Numbered from the stretch's first letter, positions 48,238 to 59,267 are shown. The stretch: DNA of 64,000 nucleotides from Drosophila miranda (GCF_003369915.1 NC_046675.1:5580001-5644000); one strand, 5' to 3'. Program-made: numbers and translations. Notes: generated by a model from the sequence alone, not told the origin.

Positions 48238-48271
48238 TATATATATAGATGGTTCTGCCTGTCCCAAGTCA
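48238..48271 (+). promoter_or_regulatory. TATA/Inr promoter of the GstD2-like gene
   Basis: A TATATATA box starts at 48239, and the initiator TCAGTA places +1 at 48271, 32 bp downstream. The ATG follows 54 bp later. Confidence 0.65.
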
Positions 48272-48324
48272 GTATACTTTTTCCTCTCCAGCGAGCAACA
48301 CAGCTAACAATCGCATTTCTCAAC

Positions 48325-48978
48325 ATGGATTTCTATTATTTGCCCGGTGGAAGTGGTTGCCGTACTGTCATCATGACGGCCAAGGCCCTGGGAGTGGAGT
48401 TGAACAAGAAGCTCTTGAACACCATGGCGGGAGAGCAACTTACTCCCGAATTCATTAAGATCAACCCCCAGCACACCATTCCCACTCTGGTGGACAACGG
48501 ATTCGCCATTTGGGAGTCGCGTGCCATCGCCACCTACCTGGTGGAGAAGTACGGCAAGGATGACTCTCTCTACCCCAAGGACCCCCAAAAACGTGCTGTG
48601 GTGAACCAGCGTCTCTATTTCGATTTGAGCACCCTGTATGACGCCTTTGCCAAGTACTACTACCCAATTTTCCGCACTGGACAGCCCGGCGACGCTGAGG
48701 CATGGAAGAAGGTAGAAACCTCCTTTGAATTCCTCAACACCTTCCTGGAGGGACAGACTTACGTGGCTGGCAGCCAGCTAACCGTGGCTGACATTGCCAT
48801 CCTGTCGACTGTCTCCACATTCGATATAGCTGAATTCGATTTGAAGAAGTACCCGAATGTGGCCAAGTGGTACGCAAATGCCCAGAAGGTGACTCCCGGC
48901 TGGGAGGAGAACTGGGAGGGTCTCCAGCAACTGAAGAAGATGATCGAGGACATGAAGGCCAAGGCAAAGGAAAACTAA
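48325..48978 (+). CDS. Delta-class GST, GstD2/4/5-like
   Basis: 217 codons from the ATG at 48325, taken in preference to an in-frame ATG at 48148 that lies upstream of the promoter. The N terminus [15 protein letters not shown] is closest to D. melanogaster GstD2, GstD4 and GstD5, and it probably represents the single descendant of the gene that expanded there, so I give no individual symbol. Position 9 is Gly with Ser at 10, a shift also seen in GstD5, which may alter catalysis. [15 protein letters not shown] and the helical domain are intact. The C terminus is extended and lysine-rich (DMKAKAKEN). It is intronless and the first of four plus-strand GST genes. Confidence 0.9.
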   Translation: MDFYYLPGGSGCRTVIMTAKALGVELNKKLLNTMAGEQLTPEFIKINPQHTIPTLVDNGFAIWESRAIATYLVEKYGKDDSLYPKDPQKRAVVNQRLYFDLSTLYDAFAKYYYPIFRTGQPGDAEAWKKVETSFEFLNTFLEGQTYVAGSQLTVADIAILSTVSTFDIAEFDLKKYPNVAKWYANAQKVTPGWEENWEGLQQLKKMIEDMKAKAKEN

Positions 48979-49937
48979 AATTAATTCTATGATAATTATT
49001 TTATATATTTTATTATATTATATTATATTATAATTATTATATTAAAAAATACCTAAGTTCTCATGTACATACCTACATGCATTATTGGTTTATATTTGGG
49101 TCATTGTAAAGTGGGCTCTGGTCTTTTCATGGAAGATGGCTTTTTACGATATGGATTTTGATTATTTTCACAACAACTTTGGAGGCTAATTACCATACGC
49201 TGGAACTGACCCAAAACATCAAACACACTTGAAGACTCATCGTTCGAGTGGAACGCGATCAGAAAAAGATAAATTGTGCGATTGGAAAAATGTTTACAAA
49301 GTTACTGATTGGAAAAATTTGATAGTAGGCTATCGCCATCAATCGTAATGGCAAACGAGGGGGAAGATTGTGAGTTGTTGCTACGGCCGCAACTCTACAT
49401 TTACACCCGATACTTAGTCAGTTTGTCTCTCCTCCTCCAGACGGCGCTAACATTGCACGACAAAGAGTGTGCAAAGTGTTCCTCATTTTCCGGAATTCCG
49501 GGTCATTTCTGAATACAAAATAAATACAAAAATGAAGTACGTACCCAATGGTGCTAGAATATGTGCTAACATTTTCGATTGTTCTGAAAAGGACATAAAG
49601 AAAAGAACACAGACAACAATTTAGCATGAAGAAAATTCTCGTTCTAACTTTATGCCAATGTATTGGAATGGACTTTGATAACATAACTGTAGGACAAACT
49701 GGTACAGTAGTGATTGGTCTTAAGATGCAAAGTGGTTTTCAGTTGTCAAGATTGAAAAGTCTGAACATTTGTCCTTAAATCCTTAAAAATGTTCTTGTAT
49801 GTGTAGAAGAAACATTTTAGCCAGTTAACTAATGTAATTCCATTATGGGATTATTAATAATAGATCTTTCTCAAGAGTTCACAGCTAGGCAAGATTATAA
49901 AAAAATACCATCGCAAAGCTATGTATGTATGTTTGTT

Positions 49938-50020
49938 GCTAATGGCCATAAATACAACGTTTTCAATCATAAATGATATACAAATGTACACCGCAATCTT
50001 AAACAAGTAAACATATACAT
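49938..50020 (+). repeat. Duplicated upstream module, copy 1
   Basis: This module starts GCTAATGGCC and contains CCGCAATCTTAAACAA. It aligns with 51256-51337, upstream of the next GST gene. Here it lies about 26 bp before the TATA box of the 50130 gene. Confidence 0.55.
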
Positions 50021-50045
50021 ATGTTATAAGATCAATACAATTTGG

Positions 50046-50079
50046 TATAAAAGGGATTTGCTTTGACAGCCCAAATTCA
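50046..50079 (+). promoter_or_regulatory. TATA/Inr promoter of the first GstD6/7-like gene
   Basis: TATAAAA at 50046-50052 and TTCAGTTG with +1 at 50079, 33 bp downstream. The ATG is at 50130. Confidence 0.65.
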
Positions 50080-50129
50080 GTTGAATTTCTTTCTCTCTCG
50101 AGTAAAACCGTACAATCGCGATTCCTAGT

Positions 50130-50771
50130 ATGGATCTCTACTACATGCCGAGCCCCGGTGCCAGTCGAGCTGTTATCATGACAGCCAAAGCTGTCGGCGT
50201 GGAGTTCAACAAGAAAGTCGTCGTGAATGTCTTTGAGGGGGACCACTTGAAGCCGGACTTCGTGAAAATCAATCCACAGCACACCGTTCCCACCCTCGTA
50301 GACAACGGATTCGTCCTTTGGGAATCGCGTGCCATTCTCATTTATCTGGCTGAGAAGTACGGCAAGGATGACTCCCTCTACCCCAAGGATCCTCAAAAGC
50401 GTGCTGTAGTGAACCAGCGTCTGTTCTTCGATTTGGCCACCCTTTATGACGCCATTTCCAGCTACTACTACCCGGCCTTTAAAACTGGAAAGTTTGGGCC
50501 CCCTGAGGCGTGGAAGAAGATCGAAAATGGATTTGAGTTACTCAACACCTTCCTGGAGGGTCAGGAATACGTGGCTGGAAGCCAGCTAACCATTGCGGAC
50601 ATTTCTATTCTGGCTACCATCTCCACGATCGAAGTGGTGGACTTCGACTTGAAGAAGTATCCGAATGTGGATAAGTGGTACGCAAACGCAAAGAAGGTGA
50701 CCCCCGGCTGGGATGAGACCTCGCCAGGCCTCCAAATTATGAAAGAATTACTTCAGCCAAAGAAGGCCTAA
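50130..50771 (+). CDS. Delta-class GST, GstD6/7-like (first copy)
   Basis: 213 codons, intronless, starting [15 protein letters not shown]. The MDLY start, SRAV instead of CRSV, and the ATIST segment with [12 protein letters not shown] point to the GstD6/GstD7 lineage. The usual catalytic Ser9 is Pro here, with Ser at 8, and the usual Cys after it is Ser. HTVPTLVDN replaces HTIPTL conservatively, and ESRAILIYL is intact, so the fold and glutathione site look sound but the catalytic chemistry is uncertain. Much of the region after codon 60 is nearly identical in DNA to the next gene, suggesting recent duplication or conversion. A poly(A) signal follows at about 50810. Confidence 0.9.
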   Translation: MDLYYMPSPGASRAVIMTAKAVGVEFNKKVVVNVFEGDHLKPDFVKINPQHTVPTLVDNGFVLWESRAILIYLAEKYGKDDSLYPKDPQKRAVVNQRLFFDLATLYDAISSYYYPAFKTGKFGPPEAWKKIENGFELLNTFLEGQEYVAGSQLTIADISILATISTIEVVDFDLKKYPNVDKWYANAKKVTPGWDETSPGLQIMKELLQPKKA

Positions 50772-51255
50772 GAAAAACTGTAATTGTTAGTTAGTATTGT
50801 GTTCGTATTTAATAAATAAATTAACTACTGCTTGTAGTTATCTAATAACCGTATTTTTCAATTGAACCTCTGGGAGAATATGGATAAAGAATCCGTTTGG
50901 ACTCTTGAGTATCTTTCAGAAAAGGAGCGAGAATGAGAATGAGAATGGCGATAGTCTTGCTGCTTTTGCCCAAGCCACCTTGGCCTCAGTCCCTATCTCG
51001 TCATCCTTTATATCATAAAGTATACATATATATTTATCTATAACGTTTGTGTCAGAAGCTTGAGTCTTAAAAAGATATCTTTCTAAATTAGACACACATG
51101 AAACATACACATAAAATGTATTGTATATTTGCCTCTACTGTGTTAAACAATTTTGATAAGAAAGTTTCAGAGTATCAGCTCTCGGTCATTCAACCTTGGA
51201 GTGGCTAATAAACCAATCCGATAACAACAACATTGTTCACTTATACATTTTGGTA

Positions 51256-51337
51256 GCTAATGGCCGCAAATGTACCATGTTTATACATCAATGACCAACA
51301 AATTTCCACAGCAATCTCAAACAAATTAATATAGATA
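51256..51337 (+). repeat. Duplicated upstream module, copy 2
   Basis: Homologous to 49938-50020, but here it ends more than 350 bp before the TATA box of the 51784 gene. The intervening DNA is therefore an insertion in this copy or a deletion in the other. Confidence 0.55.
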
Positions 51338-51699
51338 AATTTGTCACTTTTTGGTACATATATATGATATTTGATGACTTTACAAACCCCATACAGATAT
51401 AAATTTTATTGCAATCAATACCAGATATGACATATGTACGTAGCTCATTCCGTACTATACAACCCTGGAAAAGTTTGCCAGCTTATTACTAATCTGAAGT
51501 ACGATTGTTCTAATATTCAACTGGTAATATGAATGAATGTCACATCAAAATTTATATTGCGAAATGAATTCAAAAATGTGTATATGTACGAAATGTATTT
51601 GATAATGAATAAAAATCGCAATTGTGATTTCAAACAATGACCATCATATTTTGCTAAAAGTCAAAACAAAAAACGTAGATAATTTCAGATGGGTTTCGC

Positions 51700-51733
51700 T
51701 ATATAACTGAGGGCTGCGGCGGTTTTCACTTTA
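51700..51733 (+). promoter_or_regulatory. TATA/Inr promoter of the second GstD6/7-like gene
   Basis: TATATAA at 51700-51706. The most likely initiator A is at 51733 (TTTAGTT), 33 bp downstream. The ATG is at 51784. Confidence 0.55.
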
Positions 51734-51783
51734 GTTCACTTTCAGTCAGTAGCAAACAAGGTAGTTTATTCGCGAGCATCAAC

Positions 51784-52431
51784 ATGGACCTCTACTACTT
51801 GCCTAGTCCCGGACCCAGTCGGGCCGTTCTCATGACAGCCAAGGCTGTGGGTGTGTCCTTGAACAAAAAGCTTCTGAACATCAAATTGGGAGAGAACCTG
51901 ACGCCGGAGTTCTTGAAAATAAACCCTCAGCACACTATACCCACACTCGTTGACAACGGCTTCGTCCTTTGGGAGTCGCGTGCCATCCTCATTTATCTGG
52001 TTGAGCAGTACGGCAAGGATGACTCCCTCTACCCCAAGGATCCTCAAAAGCAGGCTTTGATCAACCAGCGACTCTATTTCGATATGAACACCATGTACGA
52101 CGCCTTTGCCAGCTACTACTACCCCATTTTCCGAACTGGCAATTACGGCGACGCTGCAGCTTGGGCGAAAGTAGAAAATGCTTTTACGCTGCTCAACACC
52201 TTCCTGGAGGGTCAGGAATATGTGGCTGGAAGCCAGCTAACCATTGCGGACATTTCCATTCTGGCTACCATCTCCACGATCGAACTGGTGGACTTCGATC
52301 TAAAGAAGTATCCGAATGTGGCCAGGTGGTACGCAAACGCGAAGAAGGTGACTCCGGGCTGGGAGGAAACCGTGGAGGGCTTATACTCAAGCAAACACAT
52401 CTTTAATGAAAAGAAACCGGAATTCAAGTAA
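51784..52431 (+). CDS. Delta-class GST, GstD6/7-like (second copy)
   Basis: 215 codons, intronless, starting [15 protein letters not shown]. It is a paralogue of the gene at 50130 and shares the loss of Ser9 (Pro instead, Ser at 8). [18 protein letters not shown] and the helical domain are intact. The N-terminal 50 residues differ clearly from its neighbour, while the middle and C-terminal DNA is nearly identical, ending differently in a [12 protein letters not shown] tail. The product should be a cytosolic delta GST or a glutathione-binding protein with altered catalysis. An AATAAA signal lies about 50 bp past the stop. Confidence 0.9.
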   Translation: MDLYYLPSPGPSRAVLMTAKAVGVSLNKKLLNIKLGENLTPEFLKINPQHTIPTLVDNGFVLWESRAILIYLVEQYGKDDSLYPKDPQKQALINQRLYFDMNTMYDAFASYYYPIFRTGNYGDAAAWAKVENAFTLLNTFLEGQEYVAGSQLTIADISILATISTIELVDFDLKKYPNVARWYANAKKVTPGWEETVEGLYSSKHIFNEKKPEFK

Positions 52432-54067
52432 AACGATAAACTTTTCTGATGCTCTTAGATTATTTTTTTGTATTAAATAAATTAAAAAAATTAGAAAATG
52501 TGAAACGAAATATTTTAAGTATATTTTTTGACATCTTAACATTCTTGATTAGGTTTAATAAGATATAAAGTCCATGTCTCTCAACAAATATTTACCAGTG
52601 ACTCGAGCAAAATGGGGTTGCTTCCAGGCCACTAGTTTGTATTGAATGTTTAACATAATTTAAACTATTTTTGGACACTAATCGATATGAAGCCAACGGT
52701 ACGATATGATATGAAGCCAGTACTAATTTTGATTACTCATGCTCTCCATACGTTCCTATCGGTTTCTATAATTCTGACGTCAGGTTGTGAAATAATATTC
52801 CTCATTCTCTCCTTCTGCTTACTATTATTTTTGTATACTTTAAATGTACTCGTAATTATACTTGGAGAGGGTACGAGAATGTACTACGTTCATACCTGGT
52901 CATTAGCCGAGGACCTATAATTATGCACAATCATTATAACCGCCCTTCTGGAATGGGAATCCTCTTTTGTTAATCGCATACCATATAAATGGTGGCAAAG
53001 ATAGCATAAGGAATCCTTGGATCAATAGAATGCACACTGAGGTCAAAAGACGCCTTAACTTTGAAAACATTTAGGGGTAAAAAAAAAACAAATACATAAC
53101 GGTTTCGGTGTGTTTGAAAAAAACCTCTCATTTACGAACACGTTGAGATAAGAGACAGAAAAGACTCGATCAAATCTGTTTTTGCTCAACTCGCTCAAGC
53201 AGAGACCGATTTTTGCACTTCTCTTTTGTTACAGTTTTTCACTCAGCATTTTGTCGCGAGCCAACGAAAAAAGTGTCTTTAGCGTATGTATGAGATCTGC
53301 TAGGTTCACTTTCCTCACTATTGGCCCTTAAATTTAACCTTCATTATCATCACATCTCTTCTTGATCATATCTGTTCAGTTTCCAGAAAATTTGCGATAT
53401 ATAAAAATATAAATATCACAATACAATAACCCAATAGATGCGGAAAACATGAATAAATAAACATAAACACAAAAAAAAACTTCACTCAGACACTTTTTTG
53501 GTTCTGCTCATCAACTGATCGTAGAGACACGATCGTGTGTCGGCTCAACCGAAAACACAACCGAAGAGAGAAAAAGTGTTCTGCTCAGTGAGAGACCGTG
53601 GGTGCGTGGTCTTTTTCTGTTTCGTAAGTGACCAGACAGCAAAGGGAAAAAGCTATGGTATACATATATGTACATACAAAGATACAGTACATACATACAG
53701 TACATTCAAATAAGCTGGAGGCACAACAGAAGACAGAAATCGCAAAGAAAACGAAAAGAGCCCCCAATCTCATATTTTTGTCTGCGTTTGGCTCATGATG
53801 ACGTCGCGATAGCCGAACGCTAGACCCGAAGTCCCTGGGACCTAGTTCTGTTAATATTAAATAAAAATTAAATTATTTAAAAACAAATGCCAGAGCTAGT
53901 ACTTGTAAACTACAATGAGGCAGGTATAAATTATCTATCCATTAGCCACTTAATGTCCATACCAAAGCAAATACTTAATTGCAATCAAATGTTATCATCC
54001 CAACGTATAAAATGTGGCAAGTGCGAGTATGCCGATCGATATGAATTTGGGTGCCTCGTGCCTTGGC
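52432..54067. other. Spacer upstream of GstD8; no gene seen
   Basis: AT-rich intergenic DNA. A 77-codon hydrophobic frame at 52687-52920 has no start context, domain or homologue I recognise. The spacer carries one strong antioxidant-response-element match near its right end. Confidence 0.5.
53793..53811 (+). promoter_or_regulatory. Antioxidant response element (CncC/Maf site) upstream of GstD8
   Basis: TCATGATGACGTCGCGATA fits the extended consensus TMAnnRTGAYnnnGCRww at every fixed position. It lies about 290-310 bp upstream of the GstD8 start site. In flies, CncC (the Nrf2 homologue) with Maf-S induces GstD genes through such sites. Confidence 0.5.
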
Positions 54068-54100
54068 TATAAAAGCTTGTCGTTTGATTTTAAACGTTCA
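54068..54100 (+). promoter_or_regulatory. TATA/Inr promoter of GstD8
   Basis: TATAAAA at 54068-54074 and GTTCAGTAG with +1 at 54100, 32 bp downstream. Confidence 0.7.
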
Positions 54101-54147
54101 GTAGCAGAACAGTTTCTGGAGGTCAGACAAGCGGCACATTCTTCATC

Positions 54148-54789
54148 ATGGACTTCTACTACCACCCGGGCTCGGCTCCTTGTCGTTCCGTCATGATGAC
54201 GGCCAAGGCGCTGGGAGTTGACCTTAACCTGAAGTTTGTGAATGTGCTGGAGGGGGAGCAGCTGAAGCCGGAGTTTGTACAGCTGAACCCCCAGCACACA
54301 ATTCCCACCCTCGTGGACAATGGATTCATAATTTGGGAGTCGCGTGCCATCATGATTTACCTGGTGGAGAAGTACGGCAAGGACGACGACTCCCTCTATC
54401 CCGCAGATCCCCAGAAGCGGGCTGTGATCAACCAACGCCTCTACTTCGACATGGGCAGCATGTTCGAAAGCTTCTATCAGGCTATCTTTCCGCAGATACG
54501 TGACAAGACGCCAGCAAATCCAGAGGCAATGCTGAAAGTGGATAAGGCATTTGGGCTGTTGAACACCTTCCTGGAGGAGGATGATTTTGTTGCTGGAGCT
54601 AGCCTGACTGTCGCCGACATCGCCATTCTGTCCTCTGTGTCGACATTCGAGGTGGTTGACTATGACATCAGCCAATATCCGAATGTGGCCAAGTGGTACG
54701 AGAATGCCAAGGAGGTGACCCCTGGCTGGGAGCAAAACTGGGAGGGTGTAGTGCTGCTCAAAAAGTTCATGCAGTCCAATCGCCAGTAA
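54148..54789 (+). CDS. GstD8: Glutathione S-transferase delta 8
   Basis: 213 codons, intronless, from the ATG at 54148 ([15 protein letters not shown]). The histidine before PGSAPC, the [11 protein letters not shown] segment and [16 protein letters not shown] are characteristic of GstD8. Catalytic Ser9, HTIPTLVDN and ESRAIMIYL are intact. The product is a cytosolic delta-class transferase. It is the last of the tandem plus-strand genes, as in D. melanogaster, and the only one here with a recognisable antioxidant response element upstream. An extra Asp in KDDDSLYP is a small length change relative to its paralogues. Confidence 0.92.
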   Translation: MDFYYHPGSAPCRSVMMTAKALGVDLNLKFVNVLEGEQLKPEFVQLNPQHTIPTLVDNGFIIWESRAIMIYLVEKYGKDDDSLYPADPQKRAVINQRLYFDMGSMFESFYQAIFPQIRDKTPANPEAMLKVDKAFGLLNTFLEEDDFVAGASLTVADIAILSSVSTFEVVDYDISQYPNVAKWYENAKEVTPGWEQNWEGVVLLKKFMQSNRQ

Positions 54790-55029
54790 GAGTGATGTGC
54801 AGAAATGATCATACTGTCAAATATACTTATATATACTCTGTTATACTCGTTATAATTATTTCCGCTTTTGTAATACAATTATATATATGTAATTACATAT
54901 GTAATGGGTTGGGATAGGTTGGGATATTTGACCTTTCAAGAGCGTAATATTTTGATATTGGCATTTATTTTTCCAAAATGCCGTTACTGAACCTTCTGAA
55001 CTCTCTAAACGTTCTCTAAAAAACTCTGG

Positions 55030-55330
55030 CTGCAATCAGTATGGTTCCCCAACAAAGAGTGCACACCGAAAATTTCAGTGTGATATCACAGGAGCCTGGA
55101 CACAAAATTTTGTTGCTCTAGCTCTTTAAGAACTAGGCGTCAAACAAGACGGTCAGACGGATACACAGGCTCAATCGACTCGGCTATTGATTGTGATCAA
55201 GAATATATATACTTTATGGGGTCGGAAACGTTTCCTTCTAGACGTTACACTCCTAGGTCTCAGAGACTATAAGAGATCCAAATTTTAGATCCAGACTTTT
55301 GTGATATCACACTGTTAGAAGTGTCTTTAG
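55030..55330. mobile_element. Dispersed repeat fragment (DINE-1/Helitron-like, family not certain)
   Basis: The stretch includes GATCAAGAATATATATAC, TTTATGGGGTCGGAAACG and CAGACGGATACACAGGCTC, phrases that recur widely in Drosophila intergenic DNA as part of an abundant interspersed repeat. No terminal structure is visible and no coding frame is present. The family assignment is from memory of such sequences. Confidence 0.5.
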
Positions 55331-55941
55331 CGAAATTCTCATTACTTTCTAAGCTCTCCAGATGGGGTTCCACCATTATTTACCACTCTAAGCGCAATCC
55401 ATCTAATTGACATTGATCAGAAAAGTGAGATTGTACACTTGTTAGTAGCTATGGGAATTCCAGTTGCCGGGCACGATTTTTCCACATTGCAATCGCCATA
55501 AAGTTGAATGCACGCGATGATTATCCCCTCCCATAAATCTCCCCGTCTCTACAGTCACCGGACCGTGCTGGGGCTGGGCCATTGACCGACTGTTCGACGA
55601 TTAGAACATTCGCAAGTTTAGTTAAGTAACAAACGTGCACCTTGTGGCATTGAACACACACACACACACACACTCGTATAGCAGTTACATATTCCAGCGG
55701 TTCACATACTTTACATTGCTCACTGTGCCATAAAAGCTGTGAGAGGGCTGCGTGATAAGTTTTCGCTGGAGCCCAGGTCAGGGGGAAGGCAAATGATGGA
55801 ATGATCGCCCCCAGTGACAATTAAAAGCTAAATTGTTTTTTGATGACCACATTAAAAGTACATTTTTCATTTCATTTAATTAACGAGCGAACAATAAATC
55901 TAAAACCCTCCAGCCCTTCCAGCACTTACGTTGCATTCCAC

Positions 55942-56870
55942 CTAGCTGGACTCGGGCTCCACAAGCTGCTGCAGTTGCCGATACTTGCGGATGGCATTCC
56001 GCACGAATTCTGTGGCACGTCGCACCCGCTCCGGAGTCATCTCATCGGCCAGCATGCGACCCACATCCTGGGCTCCGCCCGTGCGCAGGATATCCACTGC
56101 CTTGGAGGGTATATCACAGATGGGCGTCATCCGGCACAGAGCATTGGTGATGGCGCTTCCGAAGAGTATAATTCCGACGGCGGAGAGCACCACAGCGGCG
56201 ATGCGGAACAGCGTGGACATCAGGATGGTCGGCAGCAGCTTGGAGGCAAAGGCTATCAGAGGATTGTTCGAAGAGGATGACTCTGGGGCAGGTGCCAGCA
56301 CAGCGGTGGTGTCTGCTTGGCCAGCGGCATTTGCGGGCACCAGGAAACCCTCATAGCCGGTCTGCACCACAATGGGACCCGGATAGGGATAGAGGCCAGG
56401 CGCTCCTGCGGATATCGGAGCTGGGTAGCTGCCTCCAAAGGGAGCATACGCAGCGGCTCCGTACTGGCTCAGATACTGCTGGAATGCCTCCGGTGTGATG
56501 AGTCCGCCTGCATAGATGGTTGTGGGATCGATTGAGCTGGCACTGGCCTCATTGTCGGGCTGCAAGCAAAATGGGGAGGATCATAATTTAGTCCGAGTCA
56601 AACTCAAGGGCTTAGAGAACTTACCGGCGATGGTTCAGAAGACTCTGCCACCTGTGGGCTTGTCTCATTGCTGTTGATGTTGCTGTTGTGAAGAGGAATC
56701 TCCCCCTGTAAGGGCCTCCCCTCGGGCAGCTTGTCACTCTCGTCGATGGTATTTGGTGTGGCTGCCGGGGGTGTCGCGTCCAGTGCTGGCACACAGAGTG
56801 CTCCTCGAATCATCAGCAGCAGGAGCAACACCGAATGGTTTGGGCATTGTATGCGTAACATTTTCATCAC
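55942..56870 (-). CDS. Uncharacterised secreted or membrane protein
   Basis: Two exons, 56870-56625 and 56559-55942, join in phase 0 (CCG|GTAAGT donor, TTGCAG acceptor) to 287 residues. The start is at the first of two close ATGs. A signal peptide (core SVLLLLLMIRGALC) precedes an acidic, Pro/Ser/Thr-rich region likely to be O-glycosylated. A Tyr/Pro/Gly-rich stretch (about 105-145) follows. The C-terminal part has a hydrophobic segment (LFRIAAVVLSAVGIILFG), a short loop with two Cys (LCRMTPICDIP), and a helical tail rich in Arg and Gln. I recognise the general look of an insect-specific family but no function. The TATA promoter and short UTR suggest regulated, perhaps tissue-specific expression. 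GstD11 lies divergently 1.5 kb away. Confidence 0.8.
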
Positions 56871-56889
56871 TTGGTCTTCGGCTATCGAC

Positions 56890-56924
56890 TGATCCTGCTG
56901 CGTGTCCTGGCTGGGCTCTTTATA
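56890..56924 (-). promoter_or_regulatory. TATA/Inr promoter of the 55942-56870 gene
   Basis: TATAAAG at 56924-56918 and GATCAGTCG with +1 at 56890, 34 bp downstream. The 5' UTR is only about 20 bp. Confidence 0.65.
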
Positions 56925-58423
56925 GGCTCGCTTTCGTTCAGACCATCTGAGGCCTTTTTTCTTACATTATTTTGCAATTTATGTCACATTTTCCGGGAAT
57001 TTAATTCCAGCCTAATGTCCCTTTTCCAGAATCCTCCCAAATGAGCCATTGTTTCATTTACCTGTCGGCTCAATACAGGTAGATGATCCAGCGGCCCTGA
57101 GATTCAGAAATATTCGGGTCCGGGGGTAATCCTTACAGTGCTGGCCATAATTACCGACCATGTCCTTCAACGGCCCTCACAAGAAACCAGCACGCGATGA
57201 GGACGTGACTGAGTATGTATCTTGGTTGTAAAACCCTAAAATTTCAAGTGGTGCCAATCAAACACTGTCCATTCGAGTGGCTCCCCACCTCCCAGGCCGA
57301 GACCCGCTATAAGGTGCATTGAATTGGAAACTTTGTTAGCAATCAATAAAAAATAAACGAAACATAGCTTGGGAAAAATTATGTAGTCGTATAATTTTAG
57401 ACACGAACAGGAATATTTTGACCGAGTTTCGGCACCAGCACGCCCCCCCCGCTCACGCCCACCGCTCACGGACACAGCGGACAGGTGAACACACATAAGG
57501 AGAGGGCCAGGACGAGAGTGGGGGTGGTCGTCCCTGGCAACGTTCGCTATGAAAACTAAACGAAAACAAAAGCCTCTCAAAGACAACATTTTCTGTAAAT
57601 TAAAGGCGGCAGACGGCGGATACATCAACGGACAGAGACGTCGGCAAGTTGGCGACAGCCGAGATAGAGCGCGAGATTGCAAACACTAGCTTCCAACACG
57701 GACATTAGCAGCATCAGCTGCAGCCAGTACAGGTCCAGAACCAGAACCAGAGCCAGAAACCAACGAGGCGCCGCTGGCAAAGCTGTGGGGCACAGGCAGT
57801 AGAGCTACGCACTTCGCCACACGACACTCGACGGCACACTGGCACACTGGGGAACTGCATAGACATCGACACGGTAGCCGCGGTGCAGCACAAGCTAGTG
57901 CACAAGATTGTGTGAGTAGACCGAGACCGGGAGATACTCCCCACCTGTCCAACGGCACACAACTTCGGTGCATGTTCCATAATGAATAAATAAGTGAGTG
58001 CAATTAAAAGACGCGAAGTTTGCCCTCGACGGAGCTACGAATGCTGGCATACCCTCTTTACCGTTATTTCCGGAACAGATTTGTCTTTTATTTTGCATTT
58101 TTGATAGTTTTACATTCCTCTCAGTGGTTTAAGTGGCGCCGCCACAGCGGTCATTTCTAGAACTTACTTTGAGAGAAGTGCACTCGAAAGATCGCTGCTG
58201 TGAAACTCGTAAGATCAGTCCGCATAGCAGCCAAAGTGTTCGATCATTTTTAATGATTTTAAATTAGTTTGGCATGCCTCAAGACATTCCTCAGTTAACT
58301 TTAATAAAAAATACATGTACAAAATCGATGCATTGATTTTTTGCCGTTGTCCAGCCCCAGTTTCGGGCCTGTTCAAGTGGACAATGGGTAGCGTGTTGGC
58401 ATTTCAGCTTTGGCCAATGACCA
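56925..58423. other. Divergent intergenic region before GstD11
   Basis: No coding gene is supported. The part from about 57600 to 57911 looks like a leader exon on the plus strand: it is C/A/G-rich with short frames and ends in ATTGT|GTGAGT at 57911. It could be an alternative 5' exon of GstD11, but nothing proves this. Confidence 0.35.
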
Positions 58424-59267
58424 ATGAGCGACACGAAGCGTATTGTAACCGAATTCGTTTATTGTTTACTGCTCAGCGGTGGAAAAATGTCACCACCCGT
58501 GCTTTACTACCTGCCACCCAGTCCGCCCTGCCGCAGCATTCTCTTGTTGGCCAAAATGCTTGGCCTGGACTTTGAGCTGAAGATCGTCAACATACTGGAG
58601 GGGGAGCAGCTGAAGCCGGACTTTGTGGCATTGAATCCCCAACACTGTATACCAACCATGAACGATGAGGGCCTGGTCCTGTGGGAAAGGTGAGTTTATA
58701 CTTATAGCCTTGTACCTTCCAATTACAATAACGTATTGGCCTTGCAGTCGTGCCATTCTTTCGTACCTGGTCGCAGCATACGGTAAAAGCGATGAACTCT
58801 ATCCCACGGACATTCGTGTCCGTGCCCTGGTCGATCAACGGCTCCAGTTTGATCTGGGCACCCTCTACATGCGCCTCACGGACTACTATGTGAGTATACA
58901 TACATATATCATCCTGTCGAGGAGTAATATTCGCTTTTTATAGTTCCCCACAATGTTCATTGGAGCACCGTTGGATGAGGGGAAACGGGCGAAGCTATCA
59001 GAGGCTGTGGGCTGGCTCAACACCATTCTAGAGGGTCGACAATTCGCCGCCGCCGAACACTTCACCATTGCCGATCTGACGCTGCTCGTGACCATTTCCC
59101 AGCTGGAGGCCTTCGACTTTGAACTTAGGCCCTATAAGCACATCAGGCAATGGCTCGAACGCTGCAAGGATCACATGGCGCCCTACGACTACGAGGAGCT
59201 GAATGGCAGCAAGGCAGTCTTAATGGGCGACATGTTCAAGGCCAAGATCAATCAGGGAGGAGCCTAA
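58424..59267 (+). CDS. GstD11: Glutathione S-transferase delta 11
   Basis: Three exons, 58424-58689, 58748-58889 and 58944-59267, unlike the intronless cluster genes. Splicing gives 243 codons from the ATG at 58424, or 222 from the in-frame ATG at 58487 (MSPPVLYYLPPSPPCRS), which corresponds to the usual delta GST start; both may be used. The catalytic Ser sits in PPSPPCRS, and HCIPTMNDEG and WESRAILSYL form the glutathione site, with the ESR triplet rebuilt across intron 1. The C-terminal domain (ADLTLLVTISQLEAF) is diverged. The product is a cytosolic transferase, corresponding to CG17639 of D. melanogaster. It lies about 3.6 kb from GstD8, separated by one unrelated gene. An AATAAA follows at about 59308. 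Confidence 0.92.

Noticed and set aside
52687-52920. 77-codon hydrophobic frame upstream of GstD8
   Set aside because: Two possible membrane spans, but AT-rich DNA often encodes such runs by chance; no promoter, homology or splice support.
53527-53538. 12-bp palindrome ACACGATCGTGT
   Set aside because: A single short palindrome with no matching known factor or second copy; not enough to call a site.
57686-58003. 105-codon minus-strand frame before GstD11
   Set aside because: Built from CA/CAG-rich sequence; the plus strand shows a better UTR-like pattern with a donor.
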